Shown: in pieces, positions 8,742 through 17,354 of the stretch
Layout: every line of letters starts with the position of its first letter
How positions within the stretch are numbered: position 1 is the first letter of the stretch
Source: an uncultured Candidatus Actinomarina sp.
GTDB taxonomy: Bacteria > Actinomycetota > Acidimicrobiia > Actinomarinales > Actinomarinaceae
DNA length: 64,000 nucleotides
Assembly (NCBI GenBank): GCA_902593795.1
Contig: CACJJR010000005.1
Span: 1-64,000 of the forward strand
Reading direction: 5' to 3'
Program-made: the position numbers and the translations under genes
Notes under the pieces: model-generated
Told to the model about the DNA's origin: nothing
Seen by the model: the letters and a program-made list of their open reading frames with translations, nothing else
Database searches by the model: none

Positions 8742-10366
8742 TGGGAATAGCTAGACAGTCTATAGAAGATCTTAAGAAAAGGTCAAAAATTAGTGACTTT
8801 ATTCTTTCTACAACATCAGGCAAGTTAAGAGGCACAAAAGGTATGGCCCTGTGTCCATTTCATGGAGAAAAAACTGCGAGTATGAGTTTTACAGATGTTG
8901 AAAATCTTTTCCACTGTTTTGGATGTAAAGAAGGTGGTGACATTTTTAAATATGTCCAAGAAATAAACAATTTAGAGTTTCAAGATGCAATAGAGTTTGT
9001 AGCAGAAAAATATGGATTCAAACTAACTTATACACAAAGTAGTGAGAACAATGACTTTAAAGTGTATCAAGAAAAGATAGATTCAATTAATAATTATTTT
9101 TTAGAAACAATGGAATCTGATAAATCTAAAGATGCAAAAGTATACTTAAAAACTAGAAAATATGACAACAGTGACATAAAGAAATATGCTATTTCCTTTG
9201 TTAGTAAAGATGATGAGAGCTTTAATAAATTTTGTAAATCAAATGATATTACTAAAGATGATCTCAAGAGACTTGGCTTCATTAGTAGCAATGGAAATAT
9301 GCTTTTTAAAAATAGAATAATGTTTCCAATTCTTAGTTTTAGAAATGATATTATTGCTTTTGGTGGAAGATCCATAGATGATTTTGGACCTAAGTATTTA
9401 AATTCTTCAGATTCAGTACTATATAAAAAAAATAGGAATCTCTACTTTACCAATGATTTCATAAGTGCAACAAAAAAGAAGGGATATGCAATTCTAGTTG
9501 AAGGTTATTTTGACGTTTTATCTTTAAATAAGTTAGGTTACGCAAATGCAGCATCCCCATCTGGTACTGCATTAACACATCAGCAATTAGAATCTGTCTC
9601 ACGATATACAAGTAAAATACTTATTTGTTTTGACAACGATGAAGCAGGATTAAAAGCAACAGAAAGAGTTTTAGATATTAAGAACCAAGTTTCAAAACAA
9701 CTTGAAATTCATTGTTTAAATCTTCCATCTGACTACAAAGATATATCGGAAGTTTATGAATTAAAACCAGACTCTTTTAATGAAATATTGAAAAAAAATG
9801 AGGAAATTGTTGAATATTTATTAAATAAATTTCTGAAAGAAGATTCTAATAAAAAAAATGTCTTCAATTATTTTCGAAAGATCACAAACAAATTAAGTCC
9901 ACTAGAAGTTGATATTGCATTAGATTTGCTATCTAAGAAGCTAAGTACTGAAAAAGAAATTCTTAAAAGAGAGCTTAACTTTCAAACAGAGAATGACGTT
10001 GTACAAGTGAATGAAACTTCTATAAATTCTATTTCCATTTTTCAAGATATAGTAACTTCAAATATTGTTAAAAATAATTTTGAAATATTAGAAGAGGAAA
10101 AAGAGATTCTGTCATTAAATAATGAATATGCAAGCCTAATAAATTCACTAAAAAAAGACAAAAATCAAAGGAAAGATTACTTGAATGTATCTTTTTTACC
10201 TGATCAATATGAAGAAGCTGTTGTAAGACTGTTCCTTCATTTTGCAAATATAGAAATTGAAAATTTAATATATAAATTTGAACAAGAAGAGAGCAAAGAT
10301 TTTTCCCTACTGCAACAGGTTGAAGACTTAAAAAAGAAAAAAGAAATTTATCAGAATACTATTTGA
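8741..10366 (+). CDS. dnaG: DNA primase
   Basis: The 541-residue protein has the N-terminal CHC2 zinc finger (Cys38, His41, Cys59, Cys62) and a catalytic TOPRIM core with ILVEGYFDVLSL near residue 250 and CFDNDEAGLKA near 300. A diverged helical C-terminus follows, presumably the helicase-interaction domain. It makes RNA primers at the replication fork. Bacterial DnaG is typically 580-640 residues, so the C-terminal part is reduced. It begins one base inside glyS and ends the co-directional housekeeping block. Confidence 0.96.
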   Translation: MGIARQSIEDLKKRSKISDFILSTTSGKLRGTKGMALCPFHGEKTASMSFTDVENLFHCFGCKEGGDIFKYVQEINNLEFQDAIEFVAEKYGFKLTYTQSSENNDFKVYQEKIDSINNYFLETMESDKSKDAKVYLKTRKYDNSDIKKYAISFVSKDDESFNKFCKSNDITKDDLKRLGFISSNGNMLFKNRIMFPILSFRNDIIAFGGRSIDDFGPKYLNSSDSVLYKKNRNLYFTNDFISATKKKGYAILVEGYFDVLSLNKLGYANAASPSGTALTHQQLESVSRYTSKILICFDNDEAGLKATERVLDIKNQVSKQLEIHCLNLPSDYKDISEVYELKPDSFNEILKKNEEIVEYLLNKFLKEDSNKKNVFNYFRKITNKLSPLEVDIALDLLSKKLSTEKEILKRELNFQTENDVVQVNETSINSISIFQDIVTSNIVKNNFEILEEEKEILSLNNEYASLINSLKKDKNQRKDYLNVSFLPDQYEEAVVRLFLHFANIEIENLIYKFEQEESKDFSLLQQVEDLKKKKEIYQNTI

Positions 10367-10389
10367 TTCCTAGTAATATTAATTTGCTA

Positions 10390-10462
10390 TCCGAGGTAGC
10401 TCAATTGGCAGAGCAGCGGACTGTTAATCCGTTGGTTGTGGGTTCAAGTCCCACCCTCGGAG
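10390..10462 (+). tRNA. tRNA-Asn (GTT)
   Basis: A complete cloverleaf is visible. The acceptor stem TCCGAGG pairs with CCTCGGA, the anticodon loop carries GTT at 10423-10425, the T-arm has GGTTCAAGTCC and the discriminator is G at 10462. A CCA end is encoded directly after (10463-10465). The gene lies 23 bp after dnaG. Confidence 0.97.
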
Positions 10463-10498
10463 CCATACAATAAATTTGTCACTATAATTAGAGTGAAT

Positions 10499-10503
10499 GG
10501 AGG
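10499..10503 (+). promoter_or_regulatory. Ribosome binding site of the SCP2-like gene
   Basis: GGAGG sits four bases before the ATG at 10508. It is one of the few strong Shine-Dalgarno sequences in the window, and it fixes the start. The longer in-frame extension would run back into the tRNA-Asn gene. Confidence 0.75.
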
Positions 10504-10507
10504 AATA

Positions 10508-10795
10508 ATGGATTTAGTAGCGATAGTAAAAGAAAGAGCTGAAGGAAAAGACCTAAGTGTGTTGGGTGGATCAGTAAAATTTGTTGTTGATGAAAGTGTA
10601 GTGTTGATTGATGGAAATAGTGGTGAAATTTCATCAGATGATAATGAAGCTACATGTACAATTTCAACAGATGCTGATACCATGCAATCAATTATGGATG
10701 GCTCTTCAAGTCCACAAGCTGCTTTCATGACTGGTAAGTTAAAAGTTGCTGGCGATATGAGTATTGCACTTAAAGTTCAATCTGTAATATCTTAA
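10508..10795 (+). CDS. SCP2-like sterol/lipid-binding domain protein
   Basis: This 95-residue, acidic, cytoplasmic protein has no signal peptide or membrane segment. The alternating strand pattern and the closing AAFMTGKLKVAGDMSIALKV are typical of SCP2 domains, where a glycine-containing loop precedes the last helix. Such small proteins bind hydrophobic ligands, but the ligand is unknown. The start at 10508 follows GGAGG. The gene sits alone between two tRNA genes. Confidence 0.8.
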   Translation: MDLVAIVKERAEGKDLSVLGGSVKFVVDESVVLIDGNSGEISSDDNEATCTISTDADTMQSIMDGSSSPQAAFMTGKLKVAGDMSIALKVQSVIS

Positions 10796-10802
10796 ATAAC
10801 TA

Positions 10803-10876
10803 GGGCCTGTAGCTCAGTTGGTTAGAGCAACGGACTCATAATCCGTCGGTCGCAGGTTCGAGTCCTGCCGGGCCCA
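10803..10876 (+). tRNA. tRNA with CAT anticodon (elongator Met or Ile2)
   Basis: The 74-nt cloverleaf has acceptor GGGCCTG pairing with CGGGCCC, anticodon stem ACGGA/TCCGT with loop CTCATAA, T-stem GCAGG/CCTGC and discriminator A. A CAT anticodon can be elongator tRNA-Met or the lysidine-modified tRNA-Ile. The body resembles both, and no initiator features are seen. No CCA is encoded, unlike the tRNA-Asn just upstream. It marks the left border of the glycan island. Confidence 0.93.
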
Positions 10877-10883
10877 CTTGATA

Positions 10884-13382
10884 ATGAATAACATAACTCA
10901 GAACAAACAGCTTCTTGTTCTCGGATCATTAGGGTTATCCTCTTTTTTGATTCCTCCTAACTTCGGGATTAATATTTTTGGAATTGGACTGGAGGATATT
11001 CCATTAGTTGGAATGTTTGTATTTCTTTTTGTAAATTTTTTATCAGACAATAATAAGAATTTCAATAGGATTGATTATCTTTGGGCTAGTTCAACAATTT
11101 TTTTCTATATTTATTCCTCATTTTTAAATTTAAGTGGAGTTGATTTACTTAACAGAACAAATATTCGATTTGTATTCATGTCTCTACTTGCGTATCTTTT
11201 TATGAAGTTTCTTGTAACTAATAAACTTTATAATAATGAAGAGACTTTCTTCTCTTTTTTAATTGTTGTAATTTTTATAAATAGTTTGTTTTTAATAATT
11301 CGAGATAGGGTTTATTTACAAGATGTGGGATGGGTTTCAGCAAATATTGATTCAAATAATATTTTTCTATCTGGAAGACTAGCCGGACTTCAAGGTAGTG
11401 GCCCAAATGTCTTCGGCTTTATATGTGTTGTAGCTTCAATATATTTTTTAAATTTGTGGTTTTTAAATAAAGGAATATTCAAATCATTTTCTTTAATTAT
11501 GTTTTTGATATCATTGATGTCTTTGGTATTTTCAAAATCTAGAGGAAGTTATATCGCATTTGTAATTGCTTTGCTTATTTATTTCTTTTTGAAAGAAATA
11601 TTAAATATCAAAACTTTTATATTTTTTTCTTCATCAATTGTTATTTTTTCATTATTTATATTTTCATTTAATCCTCAAACTATTTTAAAGAGTTCAGATA
11701 GGGGAGTTCTAGGTAATATTGCATTAGAGAATATAAAACCCCTTGTAGGAACTGGTGGTGGAAATTATGTTTATGATACTTTTAAACCATCTTTTGATAT
11801 AGTTGATTTACAACAATTACAAGATGTGTTTAATTTTGATTTAAATAAAATCAATTCTGATATTTTTCCTGCAGACAGTTCAGAAAAATACAATTTTAAA
11901 TATGAATATTCTGATGAAGGATATAGTTACTTAAGCAGGTATATCTTAGATGACAATTGTGTTGAAGAAAGTAAAATTTGTCAGATTGAGAAGACAAATG
12001 TTTTACAGATATCAAGGGTATTGATTGCATTTTTTAATTCGAATGAACAGTCCTTAAGTAAAAGTAAGGATTTGTGTTTAGATAATTTTACAGATGATAC
12101 ATATATTTCAAGAGTACAATTTGCCTGTATTTTCTATGATCAGTTAATCACATCAGGCGACCAAGTTGAGATATCAAATAATATTTTCACTGATGTTGAA
12201 CCACTGCAATCAAATTATTTTTCTTCACTAGAGTCAAATTCCCTTTTAGTCAATTGTAGTTATGACCTTACAAGTCTTTGTCCTGATAGAACTATGTCAA
12301 TAGGTGAATTAGCAAAATTTTTGGAGTTAGCAATGTATAAAGGTGTAATTACAATAGACGATCTATATAATTTATGTCCATCATGTAAATACAAAAATTA
12401 TCATACATTTTTAAGGCTGAAGTTTGACTATAAAGATGGGTTAGTTCCAAGATCAATTATCCAATTTTTTATTTCTGAAAATGGAAATCAATGGAATCAA
12501 GTAGGTGAAACTCAAACATATGGTGATTATATTGATTTAAAAGAAAATCCTTCATTTCTTGAAGTTGGTGGCTGGGCTGATGGGCAGTCTTTTGGAAATA
12601 ATTGGTTAAATGGTGAAATATCTAAAATATCTATTACAACAGAACAAGATTTATTAAAAATAAATTTTAACGAAGCTGAATTAAACAATTTATTTTATCT
12701 TTATAAACCTAATACATTGATTTCTTATGAAGATATTAATGAACTTAAATTTACTGATTTTGGTGTCATTTCTTATTCACCAAATAAGTATTGGATTGCA
12801 ATTCCTCATAATTTGGAATTTACTGGTCAGGATTTCATAATTGATCTTGAAATTTCATTACCAAGTATCCCTAGCAATAAACAAGTTTTGATTTCTTCTT
12901 CTTCCGCATTTAATTCTGGAAAGCATTCTTGGAAATGGTACATCTACGATTCTAGATTATTTTTTGAATGGGCAGACAGTACTGGAACATACAGCAATAA
13001 AGTAGGAGATCTGAGCTTATCTAGTGGTGTTTTAGCAACAAATAATAATAAAATCGTTTCTCTCCCAGGGAGAATAACTTCTAACTCACATTTAAATCAA
13101 CTGACTACAGCTCATAATGGTTATTTAACGTTTGCTGTTGAGTATGGACTGCTGTTAACAGTTTTATTTTACAGTCTGATTCTTTTAATACTTTACAAAT
13201 CATTTCTTGATAAAAAGAAAAACTATTTATCAAAAATAGTAATAATTGCTTTTCTTATTCAAAACTTAACGAATGATTTAATTTACTCTCCAGATGCATC
13301 TTTATTCTTATTTATTTGTATAAGTTTCTTAGTGTCTGACTATTATTCGTCTATTAGTAAATTCTCTGTTGCAAAATCATAA
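10884..13382 (+). CDS. O-antigen ligase/polymerase-like membrane protein with SLH-like and LamG-like insert
   Basis: From the ATG at 10884 the protein is 832 residues (a TTG two codons upstream is possible). The first ~265 residues form about ten membrane helices with Wzy/WaaL-type motifs: GRLAGLQGSGPNVFG, SKSRGSYIAF, and GTGGGNYVYD near 290. The partner motif AHNGYLTFAVEYGLLLTVLF appears only near 742, before two or three last helices. The roughly 450 residues between are extracytoplasmic. They hold SLH-like repeats (ISRVQFACIFY; IFTDVEPLQSNYFSSL; CPDRTMSIGELAKFL, about 410-490) and two LamG-like segments (FFISENGNQWNQVGET; WLNGEISKISIT; GKHSWKWYIYDSRLFFEW, about 510-710). Plain family members are 400-500 residues. 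It may polymerise or transfer glycan while holding a surface partner; that is inference. Its end overlaps the convergent LCP gene. Confidence 0.85.
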   Translation: MNNITQNKQLLVLGSLGLSSFLIPPNFGINIFGIGLEDIPLVGMFVFLFVNFLSDNNKNFNRIDYLWASSTIFFYIYSSFLNLSGVDLLNRTNIRFVFMSLLAYLFMKFLVTNKLYNNEETFFSFLIVVIFINSLFLIIRDRVYLQDVGWVSANIDSNNIFLSGRLAGLQGSGPNVFGFICVVASIYFLNLWFLNKGIFKSFSLIMFLISLMSLVFSKSRGSYIAFVIALLIYFFLKEILNIKTFIFFSSSIVIFSLFIFSFNPQTILKSSDRGVLGNIALENIKPLVGTGGGNYVYDTFKPSFDIVDLQQLQDVFNFDLNKINSDIFPADSSEKYNFKYEYSDEGYSYLSRYILDDNCVEESKICQIEKTNVLQISRVLIAFFNSNEQSLSKSKDLCLDNFTDDTYISRVQFACIFYDQLITSGDQVEISNNIFTDVEPLQSNYFSSLESNSLLVNCSYDLTSLCPDRTMSIGELAKFLELAMYKGVITIDDLYNLCPSCKYKNYHTFLRLKFDYKDGLVPRSIIQFFISENGNQWNQVGETQTYGDYIDLKENPSFLEVGGWADGQSFGNNWLNGEISKISITTEQDLLKINFNEAELNNLFYLYKPNTLISYEDINELKFTDFGVISYSPNKYWIAIPHNLEFTGQDFIIDLEISLPSIPSNKQVLISSSSAFNSGKHSWKWYIYDSRLFFEWADSTGTYSNKVGDLSLSSGVLATNNNKIVSLPGRITSNSHLNQLTTAHNGYLTFAVEYGLLLTVLFYSLILLILYKSFLDKKKNYLSKIVIIAFLIQNLTNDLIYSPDASLFLFICISFLVSDYYSSISKFSVAKS

Positions 13383-14452
13383 AAGTTACCATTAAGGATT
13401 AACACTTGTCTACCATCATTTAATTCATATGGAGATGTTGGTATGGTTAGTTTTGTTATGTTGTCTAGTTCTATTGTCCTCATATCCCATAAAATATTTG
13501 TAGCTTTATTAACACTTAATCCCTCATCAACTACAAATGTCTCTTCAAGAGCCTGGATAAATTGTAGTAATTCTGCAAAACTTGAAAAATTTTCTAATTC
13601 ACTTAAGAGTTGAATTACAAGGTATTGCTGTCTTTCAACTCTAGAAAGGTCACTTACATTGTCCATTTTTTTCCATTCAGAATTATCGTTACCATTTTCA
13701 TCAATAATTTTTTGTCCAATTAGTACTTCTGTATTTCTAGAACGGGTCCAATTTAATGCCGTGGAACCATTAACTTTTTGGCACCCTTCTTGAAGCTCAA
13801 ATGCAAATCCCTCTCTTTGTGTTCTATCAACGCAAATTTCAATACCATTAAAAGAGTCAATAATTGTTTCGAAACCATCAAAATTAAAACTAGCAATATG
13901 TTGTATTTTTATACCAGTTAGGGTGTTTACAGCAGCAACTATATTCTCAGCACCGTTACCACAATTATTTTTTTTATAACTAGCATTAATTCTTTCAACT
14001 TCGCCAGTGCATAAATTATTTACTAATGTGTCTCTTGGAATAGAAATTAAAGCATTTTTATTTATACTTTCGTTAAAAAATCCTAAAATTATTACATCTG
14101 CACGCTTTCCATCAATATAGCTTTCTTCGTCTTCATTGCCTCTCTCGTCAGATCCAATTAATAAATAAGCAGTAATATTATCGTTTATATTTGGTGTTTT
14201 ATTTAAATCAAGTAAGTTTTCAATTTCAGGAACATTTACAATTGGTTTTTCTGTAATGATATTCTCTTCATTATTTTCTGTATTACTTGATTCTTTTTCT
14301 CCATTCAAAACAGTAGTGGTAACACCATCCATAATATTTTCAACTACATCTTGATCAAATTCTTGGGTTTGAAAATTAGGAAATAACAAATATGCACTTA
14401 TTCCTAATAAAACGAGGATACTAAATAATATTACGTAACGATTTTCTTTCAT
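13343..14452 (-). CDS. LytR-CpsA-Psr (LCP) family glycopolymer ligase
   Basis: The protein is 369 residues from the ATG at 14452. It has a short cytoplasmic tail, one membrane helix (VILFSILVLLGISAYLLF), a Ser/Thr/Asn-rich linker and an extracytoplasmic LCP domain. The domain contains LLIGSDERG, DVIILGFF, ALISIPRDTLV, SFNFDGFETIID and NWTRSRN. LCP enzymes move undecaprenyl-linked glycopolymers to peptidoglycan. This suits a single-membrane cell and explains the link with the glycan island. A TTG 15 bases upstream would lie inside the likely -10 box, so 14452 is preferred. Its 3' end overlaps the polymerase gene by 40 bp tail-to-tail. Confidence 0.9.
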   Translation of the reverse strand: MKENRYVILFSILVLLGISAYLLFPNFQTQEFDQDVVENIMDGVTTTVLNGEKESSNTENNEENIITEKPIVNVPEIENLLDLNKTPNINDNITAYLLIGSDERGNEDEESYIDGKRADVIILGFFNESINKNALISIPRDTLVNNLCTGEVERINASYKKNNCGNGAENIVAAVNTLTGIKIQHIASFNFDGFETIIDSFNGIEICVDRTQREGFAFELQEGCQKVNGSTALNWTRSRNTEVLIGQKIIDENGNDNSEWKKMDNVSDLSRVERQQYLVIQLLSELENFSSFAELLQFIQALEETFVVDEGLSVNKATNILWDMRTIELDNITKLTIPTSPYELNDGRQVLILNGNFYDFATENLLIDE

Positions 14453-14466
14453 ACTATCAAAAATCA

Positions 14467-14482
14467 AGTATAACTATATAAT
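14467..14482. promoter_or_regulatory. Interleaved divergent -10 boxes for the LCP and nucleotidyltransferase genes
   Basis: TATACT on the minus strand (14467-14472) lies 14 bases before the LCP ATG, and TATAAT on the plus strand (14477-14482) lies 8 bases before the GTG of the next gene. The two boxes are four bases apart, so the -35 zone of each falls in the other's initial transcribed region. The plus transcript would be leaderless or nearly so. Read by eye. Confidence 0.5.
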
Positions 14483-14490
14483 TAAGCATT

Positions 14491-15216
14491 GTGAATGCTA
14501 TAAAATGTATTATTGCCGCTGGAGGACTTGGAACAAGACTTCAAGGTTTTAGAGGTAATGAATCAACTAAAATTCTGCTAAAAGTGAATTCGAAACCAAT
14601 GATAGTTCAACAACTAGAGCAATTAATTAGCTGGGGACTAGAAGAATTTATAATAATAACTAATCCTTCGTTTGATAGCCTCATCAAGCATGAGACCAGC
14701 GAAATGAGTAAAAAATACAGTATTGAGTTTGCAATACAATCAGAACAGTTAGGTATATCCCACGCATTGAAACAAGCCAAATCAAAAGTAAATCATGACG
14801 ATCAGGTTGTTTTTGTGCTTGGAGATAATTTTTTTGGAATTAATCCAATGCAAAATATTAACTTTGAGGAACTAGTGAACTCAAACAAAAATTCAATAAT
14901 ATTTACAAAAGAAGTACCAAACCCCGAGGAGTTTGGAGTCGCCATTACTGATTTAAATAATAAAGTAATTCAAATAGAAGAAAAACCAAAAAATCCTAAA
15001 AGCAATAATGCGGTAGTAGGTCTATATATTTTTGATGCAACATGTATGGAAAAGATTGATGAATTGAAACCCTCAAACAGAGGAGAATATGAAATTACTG
15101 ATTTAATAAATCTATATATTGATGAAGATAGGTGTACTAGTGTAAGTCTAAATTCTTGGTGGATAGATGCAGGCACCCCTGAGAGAATTTTAGATTTGGA
15201 AGAAAAGTTATTGTAA
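14491..15216 (+). CDS. Sugar nucleotidyltransferase (RmlA-like)
   Basis: The 241-residue protein begins at GTG with the nucleotide-binding loop IIAAGGLGTRL, then FVLGDNFFG, EFGVAITD and IQIEEKPKNPKSN, and ends with WWIDAGTPERI. These are the marks of glucose-1-phosphate thymidylyltransferase-type NTP transferases. It should join a sugar-1-phosphate to a nucleotide for the glycan pathway. It is shorter than RmlA (about 290 residues), and the preferred nucleotide and sugar cannot be read. A TATAAT 8 bases upstream of the GTG suggests leaderless expression. It overlaps the next, convergent gene by 9 bp. Confidence 0.85.
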   Translation: MNAIKCIIAAGGLGTRLQGFRGNESTKILLKVNSKPMIVQQLEQLISWGLEEFIIITNPSFDSLIKHETSEMSKKYSIEFAIQSEQLGISHALKQAKSKVNHDDQVVFVLGDNFFGINPMQNINFEELVNSNKNSIIFTKEVPNPEEFGVAITDLNNKVIQIEEKPKNPKSNNAVVGLYIFDATCMEKIDELKPSNRGEYEITDLINLYIDEDRCTSVSLNSWWIDAGTPERILDLEEKLL

Positions 15217-16242
15217 AATTTCTAATTGTTTTAAATATATAAACATTGCAATTAATTGCAATATGTAAAATAAAAATGAAAATACTGAGAGCCACCCTTC
15301 AAGCATTACAAAGCAAATTATTAAAATAAAATTAATAACACTATAAATAAAAAATAGAAGAAGCACTTTTTTTTCTGAAAATCCTTTAGCTAATAACCTA
15401 TGTGAAATATGGTCAGTTCCGCCAGTAGTTGGAGAAATCTTTTTAGATATACGGTAATGCATAATTACAATGAAATCCAAAAGTGGAATTGTAAAGAATA
15501 AAATTATTGGACTTAAAATATAGCTTAAGATTTGGCTACCAGAGTTATTCCAGGTGAATAAAATACTTATGAATCCAAGAAGAAATCCTATAAAAAGACT
15601 TCCTGAATCACCGAGATATAACCTTGCAGGAGGAAAGTTAAAAATTAAGAATCCAAACATCGTAAAAAGCAATATAACTGAAATATCTGTTAGTTTATTT
15701 TGTGCAAAAATATAAGTCAATAATATAATCTGAATACATATTCCACCTGAAACAACAACAGCCAAACCATCCATGTTATCAATAAAATTAATAGAATTTA
15801 TAAGGAGGACTATCCACAAAATTGAAATAAATATATTTAATGTATTATTCAAATCAATTCCAAGCGTTGATTCAAAGTTTAAAAATATATTTAATAAAAT
15901 AATTGGTATAGCAACGAATAAAATTTGAAAAAAAAGTTTTATTTTCCAGCTAAGGTTATAAAAATCATCAAAAGCTCCCATAATTGCTATTAGAACACCA
16001 AATAAAGCTATAGTTATAAAGTCTGATTCAGCTTGACCAAGTAACCGTACAGAAAGTAAAAAAGATAATGCTATTGCGATACCACCTAAGGGGGGTACGT
16101 TTCTTTTAGATAGTCTGTTTTCATTATTATTTTTTTGATAATTTGTATTTTTAGTGAAAGTAAAAATTAAATAATTAAATACAATCGATAAAGCTAGCGA
16201 AATGAATGCTGTAAAATATATGTTTATCTGAATACTACTCAT
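15208..16242 (-). CDS. Polyprenyl-phosphate HexNAc-1-phosphate transferase (WecA/TagO/MraY family)
   Basis: The 344-residue polytopic protein has about ten membrane helices. Family motifs are present: PPLGGIAIALSFLLS, AFDDFYNLSW, NFIDNMDGLA, ARLYLGDSGSLFIGFLLG and the His-rich loop GGTDHISHRLL. It would start a glycan chain by moving a GlcNAc-1-P type unit from UDP to the polyprenyl phosphate on the inner face of the membrane. MraY itself usually sits with murein genes, so a WecA/TagO role is preferred here. The ATG at 16242 overlaps the TGA of the upstream glycosyltransferase. A TTG one codon earlier is less likely. Confidence 0.88.
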   Translation of the reverse strand: MSSIQINIYFTAFISLALSIVFNYLIFTFTKNTNYQKNNNENRLSKRNVPPLGGIAIALSFLLSVRLLGQAESDFITIALFGVLIAIMGAFDDFYNLSWKIKLFFQILFVAIPIILLNIFLNFESTLGIDLNNTLNIFISILWIVLLINSINFIDNMDGLAVVVSGGICIQIILLTYIFAQNKLTDISVILLFTMFGFLIFNFPPARLYLGDSGSLFIGFLLGFISILFTWNNSGSQILSYILSPIILFFTIPLLDFIVIMHYRISKKISPTTGGTDHISHRLLAKGFSEKKVLLLFFIYSVINFILIICFVMLEGWLSVFSFLFYILQLIAMFIYLKQLEILQ

Positions 16243-17312
16243 CAAATACTCTTATAAATATTATTGAACTGTTTAGCAATTTCGTTAGAAGAATAATTTG
16301 TTTCAATTAAATCACGATTTTTACTACTTAGCGATAACTTAGTTTCTTGTAAATTTTCTAATACTTCTTTAAAACTATCGATGTTTAAATTAGAAATCAA
16401 TTTTGAATTTTCAAGTTCAGAAATAAATTTAGTACCGTTATTTTCAAAACTCACTACATAAAGTCCAACAAAAGATGATTCGAGTAGAATTCTTGAAAAG
16501 CCTTCATGTGCTGACAAAGATACAAGAACATCATATTTATGTATCTCATTTTCAATATTTACAAATCCTAAATAATTAATATAATCTAATTTCTTTAAAT
16601 TTTCTAATTCGTTAAAACTAAGAGACTCAGGATTCCCTAGGTCTATATCGCCAGCTATAAAAAACTCCATATTGCTCCCTTTTAAGGATTTTGCTAATTC
16701 TATAAATTCATTAATACCTTTATCTTTTAACAATCTTGATGCAAAAATAACTTTTAGATTGTTGTTAAAGCTCTTTTTTAAGACGTAATTTTTGGTATCA
16801 AGACCTGAACTTTTTACTAATTCAGTTTTATTTTTAAATTTAGAATATTCTAGAAAAGTATTTTGATCATCTAGATTTTGAAAGATAATAACATCATAAA
16901 TTTTATTAATGAACACATAAAATATTGGTCTAATTAAGGCTTTTAATATTATTGCTAATACATTTTTACTAAACAGAAACCCCATACCGGTAATGGAAAG
17001 AATTGCTTTAAACTCTTTTTTAACAAATAATTTTGAAATAATATAAATAAATCCAGATTTTATAGTGAAAATATGAATGATTGACTTTTCTTCTAATGTT
17101 TTTAGTATTTTTATCAACTTAATAATCCCATTTAATTGGTAATTGTCGGTTCTATTAATTTCCCAGTTAATATTTTCTTTATAATATTTAGTTAACTCGG
17201 TGTTGTTGTCAATAGGACAAATTGACCTAAATTCAAAATCTTTAATACTCTCAACAATAGATCCACGAGATTTTGTTAATATCCATTCCCAGTGAGCTAT
17301 ATAATTTATCAT
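16242..17312 (-). CDS. Glycosyltransferase, GT4-like
   Basis: The 356-residue protein has two Rossmann-like halves. The second half carries VIFASRLLKDKGINEFIELAKSL, FFIAGDIDLGNPES and the EX7E-type region SLSAHEGFSRILLESSFVGL, all typical of GT-B retaining family 4. The N-terminal half is diverged. It probably transfers a hexose or uronic acid to the lipid-linked chain started by the WecA-like enzyme, with which it is translationally coupled (TGATG). Donor and acceptor are not predictable. Confidence 0.82.
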   Translation of the reverse strand: MINYIAHWEWILTKSRGSIVESIKDFEFRSICPIDNNTELTKYYKENINWEINRTDNYQLNGIIKLIKILKTLEEKSIIHIFTIKSGFIYIISKLFVKKEFKAILSITGMGFLFSKNVLAIILKALIRPIFYVFINKIYDVIIFQNLDDQNTFLEYSKFKNKTELVKSSGLDTKNYVLKKSFNNNLKVIFASRLLKDKGINEFIELAKSLKGSNMEFFIAGDIDLGNPESLSFNELENLKKLDYINYLGFVNIENEIHKYDVLVSLSAHEGFSRILLESSFVGLYVVSFENNGTKFISELENSKLISNLNIDSFKEVLENLQETKLSLSSKNRDLIETNYSSNEIAKQFNNIYKSI

Positions 17313-17354
17313 TACTTATCATATTAAAACTATAAATTGTTAACATTGCATAAT

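Noticed and set aside
10436..10507. In-frame N-terminal extension of the SCP2-like protein
   Set aside because: It would start inside the tRNA-Asn gene, and the GGAGG before the ATG at 10508 fits the shorter protein.
11750..13110. Polymerase gene as two genes joined by an assembly error or lost stop
   Set aside because: The frame is open throughout with uniform composition, and the catalytic motifs of one protein lie on both sides, so an insert is the simpler reading; a read check is still listed with the finding.
14453..14467. TTG start for the LCP protein
   Set aside because: It lies on the probable -10 box; the ATG at 14452 leads directly into the membrane anchor.
15208..16242. MraY of murein synthesis
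   Set aside because: It is among glycan genes and away from any mur genes; the His-rich loop also fits WecA/TagO. Not fully excluded.
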